Shown here one piece after another: positions 1-8,986 of a stretch of 64,000 bases of DNA; position 1 is the stretch's first letter, and each line of letters starts with the position of its first letter. This DNA is from Candidatus Krumholzibacteriota bacterium (GTDB taxonomy: Bacteria > Krumholzibacteriota > Krumholzibacteriia > Krumholzibacteriales > Krumholzibacteriaceae): contig JAFGCX010000029.1 of the NCBI GenBank assembly GCA_016932415.1, positions 1 to 64,000 of the forward strand. The letters are read 5' to 3'. Below the pieces are notes generated by a model that did not search any database, had not been told where the DNA came from, and saw only the letters and a list, made by a program, of their open reading frames with translations. The position numbers were made by a program, and so were the translations under genes.

Positions 1-83
1 CCGAGGTGGTGGAACTGGTAGACACGCTACTTTGAGGGGGTAGTGGGAGAGATCTCGTGCGGGTTCAAGTCCCGCCCTCGGCA
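1..83 (+). tRNA. tRNA-Leu (anticodon GAG), first base outside window
   Basis: The sequence folds as a type II tRNA. The acceptor strand CCGAGG pairs with CCTCGG at 76-81, lacking only the first G, which lies before the window. A D-arm, an anticodon stem CTACT/GGTAG with loop TTGAGGG (anticodon GAG), a long variable arm and a T-arm GGTTCAAGTCC follow. It closely resembles E. coli leuU. CCA is not encoded; a run of T follows directly. The gene reads Leu CUC/CUU codons. Confidence 0.93.
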
Positions 84-306
84 TTTTTTTATAAGGGCCC
101 GTTCGGGGATAGGGGAGCATGTAACGCTGATCTTCCCTTCCGGTACGTGCCTTTTTTCTTTTCCGGCAGCAGACCGGCATCGGCCTTGCAGTTATGGAGA
201 GTTGATATTTCTTCTTATCTTCCGGCAGGGAAATAATTCTTTACATACAGACGCTTCGTGAAGTAGTCTCGGTCTCATCGAACTTTACCCTGGGGAGGCT
301 GTTCAG
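84..306. other. Intergenic, nothing recognised
   Basis: Between the tRNA and the next gene I see a T-run just after the tRNA and no convincing coding sequence. A 72-codon open frame starts inside the tRNA and is rejected. A GGGGAGG ribosome binding site near 291-297 belongs to the next gene. Confidence 0.5.
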
Positions 307-810
307 TTGGATCTAAATGGAATGATCGCCGAGAATCTCAATGCCATCGTGCTCTCATCGGCAATACTGTCGCTCTTTCTCGCGGCATCTGTAATATTCA
401 TGCTGCTGGAAATAAGAAGGATGAGAAAACCTTTCGGCGAAATGGCTCAATTTCACAAGAGTTCCGGTACCGAGAAGTCTCTTGAGAAACTTCTCAAGGG
501 TGTCGATGAGAACCGTGAATACATCAGGGGGCATTCCGAGGAGATCAGAAAAATATTCAGCAGTCTCGACAGGTGTTACAGAGGTACTGGTATAGTCAAG
601 TTCAACGCTTTCGAAGATATCGGGGGCATGCAGAGTTATTCGATCTGCTTTCTGACTCTTGAGAAAAACGGACTGATCCTGACCAACCTTGTCGGAAGAA
701 ACTCGACACGGGCGTACGCGCTCGAGGTCAAGGACGGGAACCCTACTCGTGACCTCAGTGAAGAGGAAAAGGAAGCTCTCGCCTACGCGGTCAAATCCCT
801 TACGCAATAG
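307..810 (+). CDS. DUF4446 family membrane protein
   Basis: A 167-residue protein with one N-terminal membrane segment (about residues 13-35), a charged coiled-coil-like stretch (about 45-90) and a C-terminal domain beginning GIVKFNAFEDIGG. It continues with a serine/isoleucine strand, a G-R-x-S-T-R-A-Y segment and LSEEEKEA, which is the arrangement of the DUF4446 family. The biochemical role of that family is unknown. The start is TTG, chosen because GGGGAGG lies 9 bases upstream and no better start exists. It converges with the rhomboid gene downstream. Family assignment is from memory of the motif pattern; function is open. Confidence 0.8.
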   Translation: MDLNGMIAENLNAIVLSSAILSLFLAASVIFMLLEIRRMRKPFGEMAQFHKSSGTEKSLEKLLKGVDENREYIRGHSEEIRKIFSSLDRCYRGTGIVKFNAFEDIGGMQSYSICFLTLEKNGLILTNLVGRNSTRAYALEVKDGNPTRDLSEEEKEALAYAVKSLTQ

Positions 811-858
811 CTTGCATCGGTCTGGATTTGCGGAAGTCGCTGGTCGATATGACTGTGA

Positions 859-1668
859 TCAGAGGTCTTTTCCCTTGTCCGAATAGCGCTCAAGGATCCG
901 TTTTTCGGTCTCCGAGAGGTTCTCATAACCTTTCTCCGAGATCTTGTCGAGGATCGAATCGATTTTATCGGCGTCATTCGCCGCCGCGCCTCGTTTGTCA
1001 TCCTGGTCTTTTTCAAAGCTGATCTTCAGCGGGAATCTGTCCCATAATCTCGATAGCCAGGAGAAAAATCCTCTGCTTCTGTGATCGTTCTTGAGATAGA
1101 TAAGTCCCGCGGCCATTCCTCCAAGATGGGCAAAATGGGCTATTATTCCCCCGCCGGCTATTCCGAAGACGAAAGAGACCGCTCCGAGGATGATGACGAG
1201 AGTCCTGGCCCTTATCGGGATGATCCCCCAAATATATATCTGGTTATATGGAAAGAGAACGGCGTAGGCGAGGAGGATACCGTATCCAGCCGCAGAGGCA
1301 CCGATCACTGGAACGTTGAAGGAGAAGATAAAACTGAAGACAGCGCCGCCCAGGCCGCAGATGAAGTAATATTTAAGAAAACGGCGGCTTCCCCATACCT
1401 GCTCGAGAGTAGTGCCGAACATCCAGATGACGATCATATTGAAAAAGATATGGGAAAGACTGCCATGAAGGAACATATAGGTGACCAGCTGCCAGATATA
1501 CCCCTTGAAGATGACATCTCTGGGGTAGAGAGCGAAGAAATCCTGGAAACCGGTCCTTGACAGTATTATCTGCAGGAAAAAGACTATTACGTTGGCTATT
1601 ACTATCTTGTTTACGACGCTGTTTCCAAAAAGGTTTGAATATGGGTTCCTTCGGTACTGGTATTGCAT
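859..1668 (-). CDS. Rhomboid family intramembrane serine protease
   Basis: A 269-residue polytopic membrane protein with about six hydrophobic segments followed by a charged cytoplasmic tail (about 195-269). The rhomboid hallmarks are visible: the H-x4-H-x3-N pattern in TM2 (His68, His73, Asn77), catalytic Ser125 in GASA, and catalytic His181 in AHFAHLGG in the last membrane helix. Rhomboids cleave membrane-anchored substrates within or near their transmembrane helix. GASA, rather than the common GxSG, is a tolerated variant. It is transcribed divergently from the secreted beta-helix gene, with about 200 bases between them. Substrate unknown. Confidence 0.92.
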   Translation of the reverse strand: MQYQYRRNPYSNLFGNSVVNKIVIANVIVFFLQIILSRTGFQDFFALYPRDVIFKGYIWQLVTYMFLHGSLSHIFFNMIVIWMFGTTLEQVWGSRRFLKYYFICGLGGAVFSFIFSFNVPVIGASAAGYGILLAYAVLFPYNQIYIWGIIPIRARTLVIILGAVSFVFGIAGGGIIAHFAHLGGMAAGLIYLKNDHRSRGFFSWLSRLWDRFPLKISFEKDQDDKRGAAANDADKIDSILDKISEKGYENLSETEKRILERYSDKGKDL

Positions 1669-1818
1669 ACTAATTTCCGTTTCCTTTCGTTCCTGACATA
1701 ACAGGATAATAATGTATCATGGCCGTGCGGGCAAGTATAACGATATTTTTGTGATAAGCCCGGGATCAGCCCCTCTTCGAAAGGGGAGACCACCATGTTT
1801 CCGCCTTCGATTTCGACT

Positions 1819-1847
1819 CGACCCCTGTTTGAATAATATGATATAAT
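1819..1847 (+). promoter_or_regulatory. Sigma-70-like promoter of the beta-helix gene
   Basis: A perfect TATAAT lies at 1842-1847 with a weaker TCGACC about 18 bases upstream. Transcription would begin near 1854, just ahead of the ATG at 1878. The -10 is exact and the -35 is poor, so this is a moderate call. Confidence 0.45.
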
Positions 1848-1877
1848 CGAACAAATATCCTTTATAAGAGGTGTGTC

Positions 1878-2771
1878 ATGACGTTGAAGAACTTGTTACT
1901 GCTGTTGTTGATCCTTTCGTCCTTTTCATCCGCCGGCGCTCAACAGATATGGACAGTCAACGATGATGGATCGGGCGATGCTCCGACGATCCAGGCAGCG
2001 ATCGATTCGACAGTGGAAGGGGACCGCGTCAGGGTGAACGGCGGAACGTATTACGAAACTGGACTGGTAATAGATGGAAAGAACATTTGGATAATATCGG
2101 GTGATGGGATCCCCGTCATTGAATCTCCCGAACCTGGCATCGGCACATGCCTCACTTTGAGAAATGTGAATTTCACATGCGCGATATGGGGGATCAAGCC
2201 GACCGGTTTTGAGACAGGCATACTTGTGGATGACTGTTCTCCGATGGTCAGTTTCCTTGTTCTCTCCGGATCGGTTGCGGGAATAAGAGTCACCGGCACA
2301 TCGTCTGCCCCCGAGATATCGTTCGACCTGATCGAGAGCTGTGATACGGGAGTCAGTATCGAGGGAGGAAGCGGTATTACCGTAAGAAACATGACAATAG
2401 TCGAGGGAGGGACAGGTATCAGCGTATCGGGGGGGAATGTCTCGATAAGCAACAATATCCTCTACAGGCAGCAGACCGGCATCGCCTGCACGGGCGGGGC
2501 ATCGATCATCACTTGTAACGATTTATGGGAGAATACGGTCGACTATGATGGATGCGCCCAGGGCGCTGGTGATTTTTTCGAGATGCCTCGTTTCTGTTAT
2601 GAAGCTGGCGATTCACCGGGCCTTTACTATCTTCATGTCGATTCACCGTGTTGGGCGGCGAATAACAGCTGCGGTGTCAATCTGGGTGCTTTCACTTCCG
2701 CGCCTGGATGTTCCGGCGTGGCTGTCAGGGAATCGACCTGGGGCGTTATCAAGCAGTTGTATACGGAGTAG
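1878..2771 (+). CDS. Secreted right-handed beta-helix protein
   Basis: A 297-residue exported protein. Residues 1-21 are a signal peptide (hydrophobic core, cleavage near SAGA/QQ). A DGSGDAPTIQAAID opening follows, typical of pectate-lyase-like and DUF1565 beta-helix proteins. Repeated short strands (GGSGITVRNMTIVEGG and similar, residues about 90-200) build the helix. No catalytic residues for polysaccharide lyase activity are evident. The last dozen residues read STWGVIKQLYTE after a Cys-rich stretch and may be a surface-sorting tail. It lies just upstream of the amidohydrolase on the same strand. The role is inferred only as an extracytoplasmic or surface protein. Confidence 0.75.
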   Translation: MTLKNLLLLLLILSSFSSAGAQQIWTVNDDGSGDAPTIQAAIDSTVEGDRVRVNGGTYYETGLVIDGKNIWIISGDGIPVIESPEPGIGTCLTLRNVNFTCAIWGIKPTGFETGILVDDCSPMVSFLVLSGSVAGIRVTGTSSAPEISFDLIESCDTGVSIEGGSGITVRNMTIVEGGTGISVSGGNVSISNNILYRQQTGIACTGGASIITCNDLWENTVDYDGCAQGAGDFFEMPRFCYEAGDSPGLYYLHVDSPCWAANNSCGVNLGAFTSAPGCSGVAVRESTWGVIKQLYTE

Positions 2772-2816
2772 TGTCATATTCACTCGATCATGGAATCAAA
2801 ACCGAAGGAGCATGTG

Positions 2817-4526
2817 ATGGGAAGATCCATATGGATCTTGATCTGCGCGGGGCTCATTTTATCCCGCCTGGCAGAGACGGCAATGGCGGCTGATCCGCAT
2901 CGGAAGGAGCGTGAAAGGGTGGAAAGTCTGTATTATAACGGACAATTCTATACGATGAAAGCAGCTGGCCATGTCGTAGAGGCAGTCGCGATAAGTGGCG
3001 ACAGGATCATCGCCGCGGGCAGCAGCGAGGAACTGGCGGGATTATGCAACGCGGCGACGAAAAGATACGATCTGAAGGGGTTGTGCGTCATTCCCGGCCT
3101 GGTCGACGCGCACGCTCATTTCAACGGATATGCTCTTGGCCGGGAGTCGATCGATCTGACCGGCACGTCGTCGCTGGTCGAAATATCCGCTATGGTGTCG
3201 GACAGGGCTCGAAGACTTGAAAAGGGAGAGTGGATAAAAGGGCGTGGATGGGACCAGAACGACTGGAGCGATCAGCATTTCCCGGGAAAGAAAGAGATCG
3301 ACGAGATCTCTCCCGGCAATCCTGTTTTTCTGGTAAGGGTGTGCGGGCACGCGGCAATCGTCAATTCGCCGGCCCTGGTCCTTGCAGGTATAGACAGGAA
3401 TACTCCAGATCCTCCAGGAGGGAAGATCATCCATGGCAGTGACGGAGAGCCGACGGGTCTGCTGATAGATGAAGCATTGGAACTGGTCAGAGTGAAGATC
3501 CCCTCTCCGGGAAGGGATGAGAAAAAGAGGCTTTACAGGGAAGCGGCGCTGGAATGCCTGTCGGTCGGCCTGACAGGCGTGCATGAAATGGGGATCTCGG
3601 CCGAAACGGCCTCGATATACCGGGAGATGTACATAGCGGAAGAACTTCCTGTCAGGTTGACGGTATATTACCAGAACAACGAGGTATCTCTGGACAGTCT
3701 GCTCGATGAGGGCCCGATGAGGGGATTTGCTGGCCATCATTTCGAAGTAGCAGGCGTAAAATTTTATAGCGACGGATCGCTTGGAGCGAGAAGCGCTGCC
3801 CTGATAGATGATTATTCTGATGATCCGGGAAACAGGGGACTGCTCGTCACAGACCCGGGCGAACTTTATCGCGGGATCGTAAATTGTCACAGCAAGGGTT
3901 TTCCAGTCGCAGTACATGCCATCGGAGACAGGGGAAACCGGATGGTACTCGATCAGTTCGAAAAGGTAAGGAACGCCGATGGTCTCGAGGATATGAGAGA
4001 CAGGATCGAGCACGCGCAGGTATTGTCTCCCGACGATATAGGGAGGTTCGCGAGGCTTGGTGTAGTCCCCTCGATGCAGTTCACTCACTGTACTTCGGAT
4101 ATGGGATGGGCCCGGGACCGGCTTGGACCGGAAAGGATCAAGGGAGCCTACGCGTGGCGGACCCTCATCTCGGCGGGATGCAGGATACCGGGCGGTTCAG
4201 ATTTTCCAGTTGAATCAATAGATCCCATGCTCGGTATCTATGCCGCCGTCACGCGGATGGACCTGGAGCATAAGCCGGAAGGCGGATGGAGAGGATGCGA
4301 ATGTCTCAATATCGAAGAGGCGGTGCGTGCTTTCACTCTCGATGCGGCGTGGGCCGTCCACCAGGAAGAGGACCGTGGGTCGATCGAAAAGGGGAAACTG
4401 GCAGATTTTGTCGTTCTTTCCGAAGACATAATGAAGATCGAACCTGAGTTGATTCCCCGGATAGAGGTGGTCGCCACTGTCATAGGAGGAGAAATAGTCT
4501 ACAGGTCGGACCGGCCCGGATTATGA
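2817..4526 (+). CDS. Exported amidohydrolase, YtcJ-like (amidohydrolase family 3)
   Basis: About 569 residues. The ATG at 2817 is preferred over one 27 bases upstream because GAAGGAG sits 6 bases before it and the protein then opens with a clean signal peptide (RSIWILICAGLILSRLAETAMA). Metal-site motifs of the amidohydrolase superfamily are present in order: VDAHAHF (HxH), a Lys in VKFYSDGS, AVHAIGD, EHAQVL and GGSDFPVE. YtcJ-like enzymes hydrolyse C-N bonds of uncertain substrates. Export to the periplasm is inferred from the signal peptide. It converges with the DUF4097 gene, whose stop is only 3 bases away. Confidence 0.9.
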   Translation: MGRSIWILICAGLILSRLAETAMAADPHRKERERVESLYYNGQFYTMKAAGHVVEAVAISGDRIIAAGSSEELAGLCNAATKRYDLKGLCVIPGLVDAHAHFNGYALGRESIDLTGTSSLVEISAMVSDRARRLEKGEWIKGRGWDQNDWSDQHFPGKKEIDEISPGNPVFLVRVCGHAAIVNSPALVLAGIDRNTPDPPGGKIIHGSDGEPTGLLIDEALELVRVKIPSPGRDEKKRLYREAALECLSVGLTGVHEMGISAETASIYREMYIAEELPVRLTVYYQNNEVSLDSLLDEGPMRGFAGHHFEVAGVKFYSDGSLGARSAALIDDYSDDPGNRGLLVTDPGELYRGIVNCHSKGFPVAVHAIGDRGNRMVLDQFEKVRNADGLEDMRDRIEHAQVLSPDDIGRFARLGVVPSMQFTHCTSDMGWARDRLGPERIKGAYAWRTLISAGCRIPGGSDFPVESIDPMLGIYAAVTRMDLEHKPEGGWRGCECLNIEEAVRAFTLDAAWAVHQEEDRGSIEKGKLADFVVLSEDIMKIEPELIPRIEVVATVIGGEIVYRSDRPGL

Positions 4527-4529
4527 CGG

Positions 4530-5528
4530 TCATCGGATCTCTCTTAAATTGACATTTCCATCCGAAGTCCGTATACGTATCCTTCCTTTTCCATCGCGGA
4601 GCTTCCCGGAGACCCAGTTCTCATCTTTTTCGATAATCGTTCCGGAGGGGAGATCGATCCGTATCCTCGCGTCATCGACATCTATCGAGAATTTAGCCGA
4701 TATGCCCTCTTCGAGATCGAGATCTATATCGCCATCGTCCGTTCTTATATCAATATCAATATCATCAATCCTGAGGATTTCCATCTCGAGATCGCCATCG
4801 CCACCCTGGTAATGCAGGTTTTCAGTCAGCAGCCTGTATATATCGGCATCACCATCATCGAGTTCTATATCGAAATCTCCCTTGGTGTCACGTATACTCA
4901 GAGGGCCGTCTTCCCCGCGAATGATGCATTCGGGAATGGAACATCTGAATATCTCGATTCTGCCATCATCATAATCGATTTCAAGATTACCCTTGTGATC
5001 CCCGATATTGAGTTCGCCATCCTCGATACTGATGATAGTCTGATCGCATTCAATACCTCTCAGGACAGCGGCGCCGTCATCTAATGAGATCTCGATATTT
5101 GCGCGCCAGTCGTCAATATATATCTCGCCATCGTCTCCGTTTATCTCGAGAGTCAGGTAATCGGGCGCAAAGATAGTATAGCTGTACTCTTTTATATTGA
5201 AGATATGAAACCCGATGACCGGCGTGCTCGTCTCGACCTCGGTCACTTCGATAATGTCATTCTTTGTCCTGAAGTTGACCTTGAAATCCCTCTCGCCCGC
5301 GCCTATTGATTTATATTCCGCGAGGTATTCCACTTTTATATCTAGGACATCCTTGTCCCAGCGTTTAATGAAGACGTTTCCGTCACCGTTTTTAAGACGC
5401 AGGCCGTATCCCGGAGAGACATCATATGTCTTATGATAATCCCTTTCGATCTCGCGTCCCTGCGCGCCGCATGAAGCAAGCGCTGTGATGATCACGATCA
5501 TCAATGATCCAAGAGTATTTCTCATCAT
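4530..5528 (-). CDS. DUF4097-type repeat lipoprotein
   Basis: About 332 residues from the ATG at 5528, preceded at 6 bases by GGAGG; a longer reading from 5573 lacks a ribosome site. The N-terminus is a lipoprotein signal ending ITALASC, so the protein is probably lipidated and held in the envelope. The rest is a long series of short beta-strand repeats centred on DDG/EDG (GDDGEIYI, DDGAAVL, EDGELNI, DDGRIEI, EDGPLSI, DDGDADI, DDGDIDLDL, SDGNVNL) spaced roughly 20 residues. This is the pattern of DUF4097 putative adhesins that form an elongated beta-solenoid. It is highly acidic. It is followed by the DUF885-like gene on the same strand. Confidence 0.8.
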   Translation of the reverse strand: MMRNTLGSLMIVIITALASCGAQGREIERDYHKTYDVSPGYGLRLKNGDGNVFIKRWDKDVLDIKVEYLAEYKSIGAGERDFKVNFRTKNDIIEVTEVETSTPVIGFHIFNIKEYSYTIFAPDYLTLEINGDDGEIYIDDWRANIEISLDDGAAVLRGIECDQTIISIEDGELNIGDHKGNLEIDYDDGRIEIFRCSIPECIIRGEDGPLSIRDTKGDFDIELDDGDADIYRLLTENLHYQGGDGDLEMEILRIDDIDIDIRTDDGDIDLDLEEGISAKFSIDVDDARIRIDLPSGTIIEKDENWVSGKLRDGKGRIRIRTSDGNVNLREIR

Positions 5529-5617
5529 AATAGACCTCCGTCTGAATGTATCGTCACCGGGGATCCGGTCCATCGGATCTGCCCTGATTCTATTACGCCA
5601 TTCGTCCAGCTATTGTT

Positions 5618-7372
5618 TCATTCCGTGATCTTGCCGGTTATCATCGGAAGCGGTAGACCGATGTTTTCAAGCATCATCTCGCGGATCCTGTTACGGGGGT
5701 TTCTATCACGTTTTACCGATGAGGCTGTTCTTGACATATCATCAAGAAGCATGACCGCCAGACCGGGATATCCCACTGATGGTGTCGCTGAAGCGATGGC
5801 GACTTCCATTGCCGCCTCTTTTTTCGTCATGCCGAGTTCCTTCATCAGAAACTCTACGCTCGAATCAACAGTGCTTCTTCCAGAGTGGAGTCTCAGGGTG
5901 ATCAGCATCCTGGCGAGTTCGAGATTTTTTTCTTCGAGGTACAACTTGCGTATGCTGAGTTTGTGGTCGGGATCGAGTGTCGTGATATCCTTGTAGTTCA
6001 ACGCTTTCCACGCAAGCAGGTAAAGCCTTGAAACAAAAATCCTCTTAATGGGAGAATCCTCGCGGCAGAGCTTGTATTTTGCCCTGTAAAGCGGTTCCAT
6101 GGTACTGATAAGCCTGTAGAGGATCCCCGGATAATCGAGATCCTCGAGGCGCCGGTCGATGAGCAGCAGCACATTTTTACTCCTGCCGCTTTCAAGTCCG
6201 CATACTGTCCAGGTCATATTGTCAGGCACATATTCGGGGACGACGAGGTATGGATCGACAGGCAGGTCTTCAGGCAGGGCGGGAAGGTCTGTCCAGACGA
6301 TCTCCGGATCTCCCGATAAGGAACGGCCGAATATATTCTGCCCGGCGATCTGTTCCAGGATTTTCAGGCGGATCGTCTCTATTTCCTCATGGGGGTCCTT
6401 TCCCTCCGAAGGTTCCGGATCCGGCGGACCTTGCATCTCGGGTGCGCCGAGGGGCGAGTCCTTCTTATCGATCGCGTGGAGAGGGTTTTTTTCTATCGAC
6501 GCGAGCTGTGACCGCTGTTTCCTGATACTTTTTTCAGCTTCGGTGATAAACTGGTCTATATCGATGTCGAGGTGTTCCGAATACTTGAGAAGGTCTGAAA
6601 GATCCTCGATCCCCATTATATGTCTTCCATGAGCATCGGGGAGGACAGTATCCCTGAGATGATCCCTGAACTCCGAGACCGATCGGCCGACAGAACTGAT
6701 CGATCCGGGCAGACTGCCATATCTTCTCTCGATGTGTTGCTGAAGTCCCTCGAACCCTTCAAGAGTGACAGATAGCCTTTCTATGGCTCTTGCCACGTGC
6801 AGCTCGGCTGGATTGCGCAGATTCGATCTGGCATTGTCGAGCAACAGTGGAATCTGGTCTATTCTTTTGAGGTAAGCGGCATATTCTTCTTCAGGAGGAG
6901 CAGCTCCACGGGAGGGAATCCCGAAAAGGGCTTCATCGATCATCCAGCAATACAGGAGTGGATTATGTTCATGATTCCGGAGTTTCTTCAACGCGAACGC
7001 TTCCCCTCTAAGCCAGAAGAGAATAATGGACGATTCCTCCATCTCAGATTCGCCAAGCCCGGAGGCGCTCAAGCCACTGAAAAGCTCCAGGAGGGATTCT
7101 ATCCGTCCGGTCTGATGTGAGAGTTCCTCTTTCGAAAATGTAAAGAGAAGAGAATCCGCCGAAGTCATCCCCAGGCGGGAACATCTCAGCGGGTGCAGCT
7201 GCAGGTACAGAGAGACGGCTTCTTTTTTTATCGACTCGAATCTGTCTTTCATCGCCTTGACCTGCGCATCATCTCCGCAGCCGAGGGAAAGGTTCGGCAG
7301 CAGTAAAGCGATAAAAAGGACAGGGAACCAGCGCTCACGCGATCTTCCGGAATCAATATATCTGTCAGACAT
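5618..7372 (-). CDS. DUF885-like envelope protein, probable non-catalytic homologue
   Basis: 584 residues. A basic N-terminus and hydrophobic segment end in SLGC, a loose lipobox, so a lipoprotein or secreted protein is likely. The ATG follows CAGGAG at 6 bases. The C-terminal 120 residues match the end of the DUF885 family in pattern (an alpha-helical RLHSG segment, an EAAMEV-x5-TPSVGYPG segment corresponding to RY..WPGQALGY, and a final GLPLPMI). The usual metal-binding His-Glu/PGHH segment is absent: the equivalent stretch reads STMEPLYRAKYK. I infer a DUF885 relative that has lost peptidase-like activity. It is divergently transcribed from resB. Confidence 0.65.
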   Translation of the reverse strand: MSDRYIDSGRSRERWFPVLFIALLLPNLSLGCGDDAQVKAMKDRFESIKKEAVSLYLQLHPLRCSRLGMTSADSLLFTFSKEELSHQTGRIESLLELFSGLSASGLGESEMEESSIILFWLRGEAFALKKLRNHEHNPLLYCWMIDEALFGIPSRGAAPPEEEYAAYLKRIDQIPLLLDNARSNLRNPAELHVARAIERLSVTLEGFEGLQQHIERRYGSLPGSISSVGRSVSEFRDHLRDTVLPDAHGRHIMGIEDLSDLLKYSEHLDIDIDQFITEAEKSIRKQRSQLASIEKNPLHAIDKKDSPLGAPEMQGPPDPEPSEGKDPHEEIETIRLKILEQIAGQNIFGRSLSGDPEIVWTDLPALPEDLPVDPYLVVPEYVPDNMTWTVCGLESGRSKNVLLLIDRRLEDLDYPGILYRLISTMEPLYRAKYKLCREDSPIKRIFVSRLYLLAWKALNYKDITTLDPDHKLSIRKLYLEEKNLELARMLITLRLHSGRSTVDSSVEFLMKELGMTKKEAAMEVAIASATPSVGYPGLAVMLLDDMSRTASSVKRDRNPRNRIREMMLENIGLPLPMITGKITE

Positions 7373-7493
7373 CTCTTTCTCCTGTCCATTGATTGTATAT
7401 TAAGGTATATAACTGCTTGCCGCCTTTAAGTAAATATCTTTCCTTCCATAAACCGGGCAAATAAAATATACTGTACCCGCTACGCTGATCGGA

Positions 7494-8972
7494 ATGGAGG
7501 CTGGATTGAAACGGTCTGAAGAAAAGATTAAACATCCCGTGATAAGCCAGAAGCTTGCGATATCGGTCATCTCGGTTCTTTTCGGCACTACGGCGGCAGG
7601 CTGGCTTCTTACCGAGCTTTTTCCCAATGATTTCAATCTGCGTCTTGCTGAATATACCGCCAGGTGGGGAGAGTTCCCGGTCAGGATCTGCACCTGGCTG
7701 AAGGTCTATGATCCCTTTCATTCTTTCTGGTATACCGGTGTCCTCATACTCTTTCTCCTGGTCCTCCTTCTTTGCCTCGCGACGAGATGGAGAAGCTTTA
7801 TTCTAAGATCTTTCAGACCCGGCGTCGTGGGGATGAGAAGAGATATCCCTGACGGGTCACGTGGAACTAGCATCCTTTATATCGATCCATTAGGTTCGGG
7901 GGAAAGACGCAAAGACCCGCTGGTCCACTTTGCCAGAAAGCATGGAATCGATATCGATGAGGGAGATGAGTTGAAAGACCCGATATACCGGTCGCTCTCC
8001 TCGATCATGAAAAAAAACGGTTTTTTCACCACCAGGTCGGACGGCGATGGGGCGATATTTTTCTCCGCTGTCAGGGGAAGATGGAAATATCTCGGTAATT
8101 TTATATTTCACGTGGCCCTGGTGGTCATTACGGCGGGCATGATGACCGGTAGCATAACCGGCGTGTCAGAGATGGTATATGGAAGAAAAGGGGATATTAT
8201 CCCGTTATACAAAAGCGGGTTTTCAATACGCGTCGAAGATTTCAGGATCCTGCTCTCTACTGGAGGACAGGTGGGAGACTATATTTCGACTATTTCAATA
8301 ATTGACAGTGAGGAAAATGTAGTAAGGACAGCCGAAGTCGAAGTCAATAAGCCTTTTTCCTTCGAGGGAGTCCGCCTTTATCAAAGCTCCTATTATACAG
8401 GCGACGAGGAGTTTTCAAGGGCGGCGGTCAGATTCGTCCACCTTGATTCATCGAGCGAGAGGCTGATCCTCACTCCGGGAAAAAGCGCTGTATCTGCCGA
8501 TTCTGTTTTTTCGATCGAGGCTGAGAGATTTTATCCTGATTTCAGAATGGGGGAAAAAGGTCCCTATTCGGCAACTTCGATGATGCGAAATCCCGCCCTG
8601 GAGATAATTCTTCACGCCGATGGAAAGTCCGTGAAAGGTTATCTGTTCGCTCTTCATCCAAGATTCAACGCGAAGTTCGACCGTTTTCTCTCGATCGGCC
8701 TTGAAGATATCGAACCGGTATATTATACCGGGCTGGAGATGACCTCCAATCCCGGTTCCCCGGTCCTGTGGGCGGGGATGATACTTGCCTCCATCGGACT
8801 GATTATGCTCTATATCTTCGACCACCGTATCATAAACGGCTGTATTGGCAAGGACAGGATAGTAATATATGCCGCGGCTGGAAACTGGAATGTAGGCGGC
8901 CACGGCAAATTTGAGGCGATAGAGGGACAGATAAGGGATATGCTGTCCAGGACAGTCAGTATCGATCTTTGA
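7494..8972 (+). CDS. resB: Cytochrome c biogenesis protein ResB
   Basis: 492 residues with membrane segments near residues 20-40, 75-95, 200-220 and 425-445, and a large extracytoplasmic domain between the third and fourth. This is the layout of ResB/Ccs1, one half of the System II haem-attachment complex. The segment YLGNFIFHVALVVITAGM matches the conserved third helix. The gene stops 14 bases before ccsA, as expected for a two-gene operon. A TTG 12 bases into the reading (7506) has a better-placed GGAGG and may be the true start. It guides haem and apocytochrome c thioreduction on the outer face of the inner membrane. Confidence 0.88.
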   Translation: MEAGLKRSEEKIKHPVISQKLAISVISVLFGTTAAGWLLTELFPNDFNLRLAEYTARWGEFPVRICTWLKVYDPFHSFWYTGVLILFLLVLLLCLATRWRSFILRSFRPGVVGMRRDIPDGSRGTSILYIDPLGSGERRKDPLVHFARKHGIDIDEGDELKDPIYRSLSSIMKKNGFFTTRSDGDGAIFFSAVRGRWKYLGNFIFHVALVVITAGMMTGSITGVSEMVYGRKGDIIPLYKSGFSIRVEDFRILLSTGGQVGDYISTISIIDSEENVVRTAEVEVNKPFSFEGVRLYQSSYYTGDEEFSRAAVRFVHLDSSSERLILTPGKSAVSADSVFSIEAERFYPDFRMGEKGPYSATSMMRNPALEIILHADGKSVKGYLFALHPRFNAKFDRFLSIGLEDIEPVYYTGLEMTSNPGSPVLWAGMILASIGLIMLYIFDHRIINGCIGKDRIVIYAAAGNWNVGGHGKFEAIEGQIRDMLSRTVSIDL

Positions 8973-8986
8973 AAAGGGAGAGATGA

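Noticed and set aside
1-83. tRNA as a genomic-island attachment site
   Set aside because: No integrase, no repeat of the tRNA 3' end and no mobile genes are seen downstream.
43-261. 72-codon open frame starting inside the tRNA
   Set aside because: It overlaps the tRNA-Leu, has no ribosome site and no recognisable sequence.
1081-1560. 159-codon frame on the + strand
   Set aside because: It is the antisense shadow of the rhomboid gene; the composition is acidic and random and there is no start signal.
3042-4088. 348-codon frame on the - strand
   Set aside because: Antisense to the amidohydrolase, whose motifs are intact; no family features.
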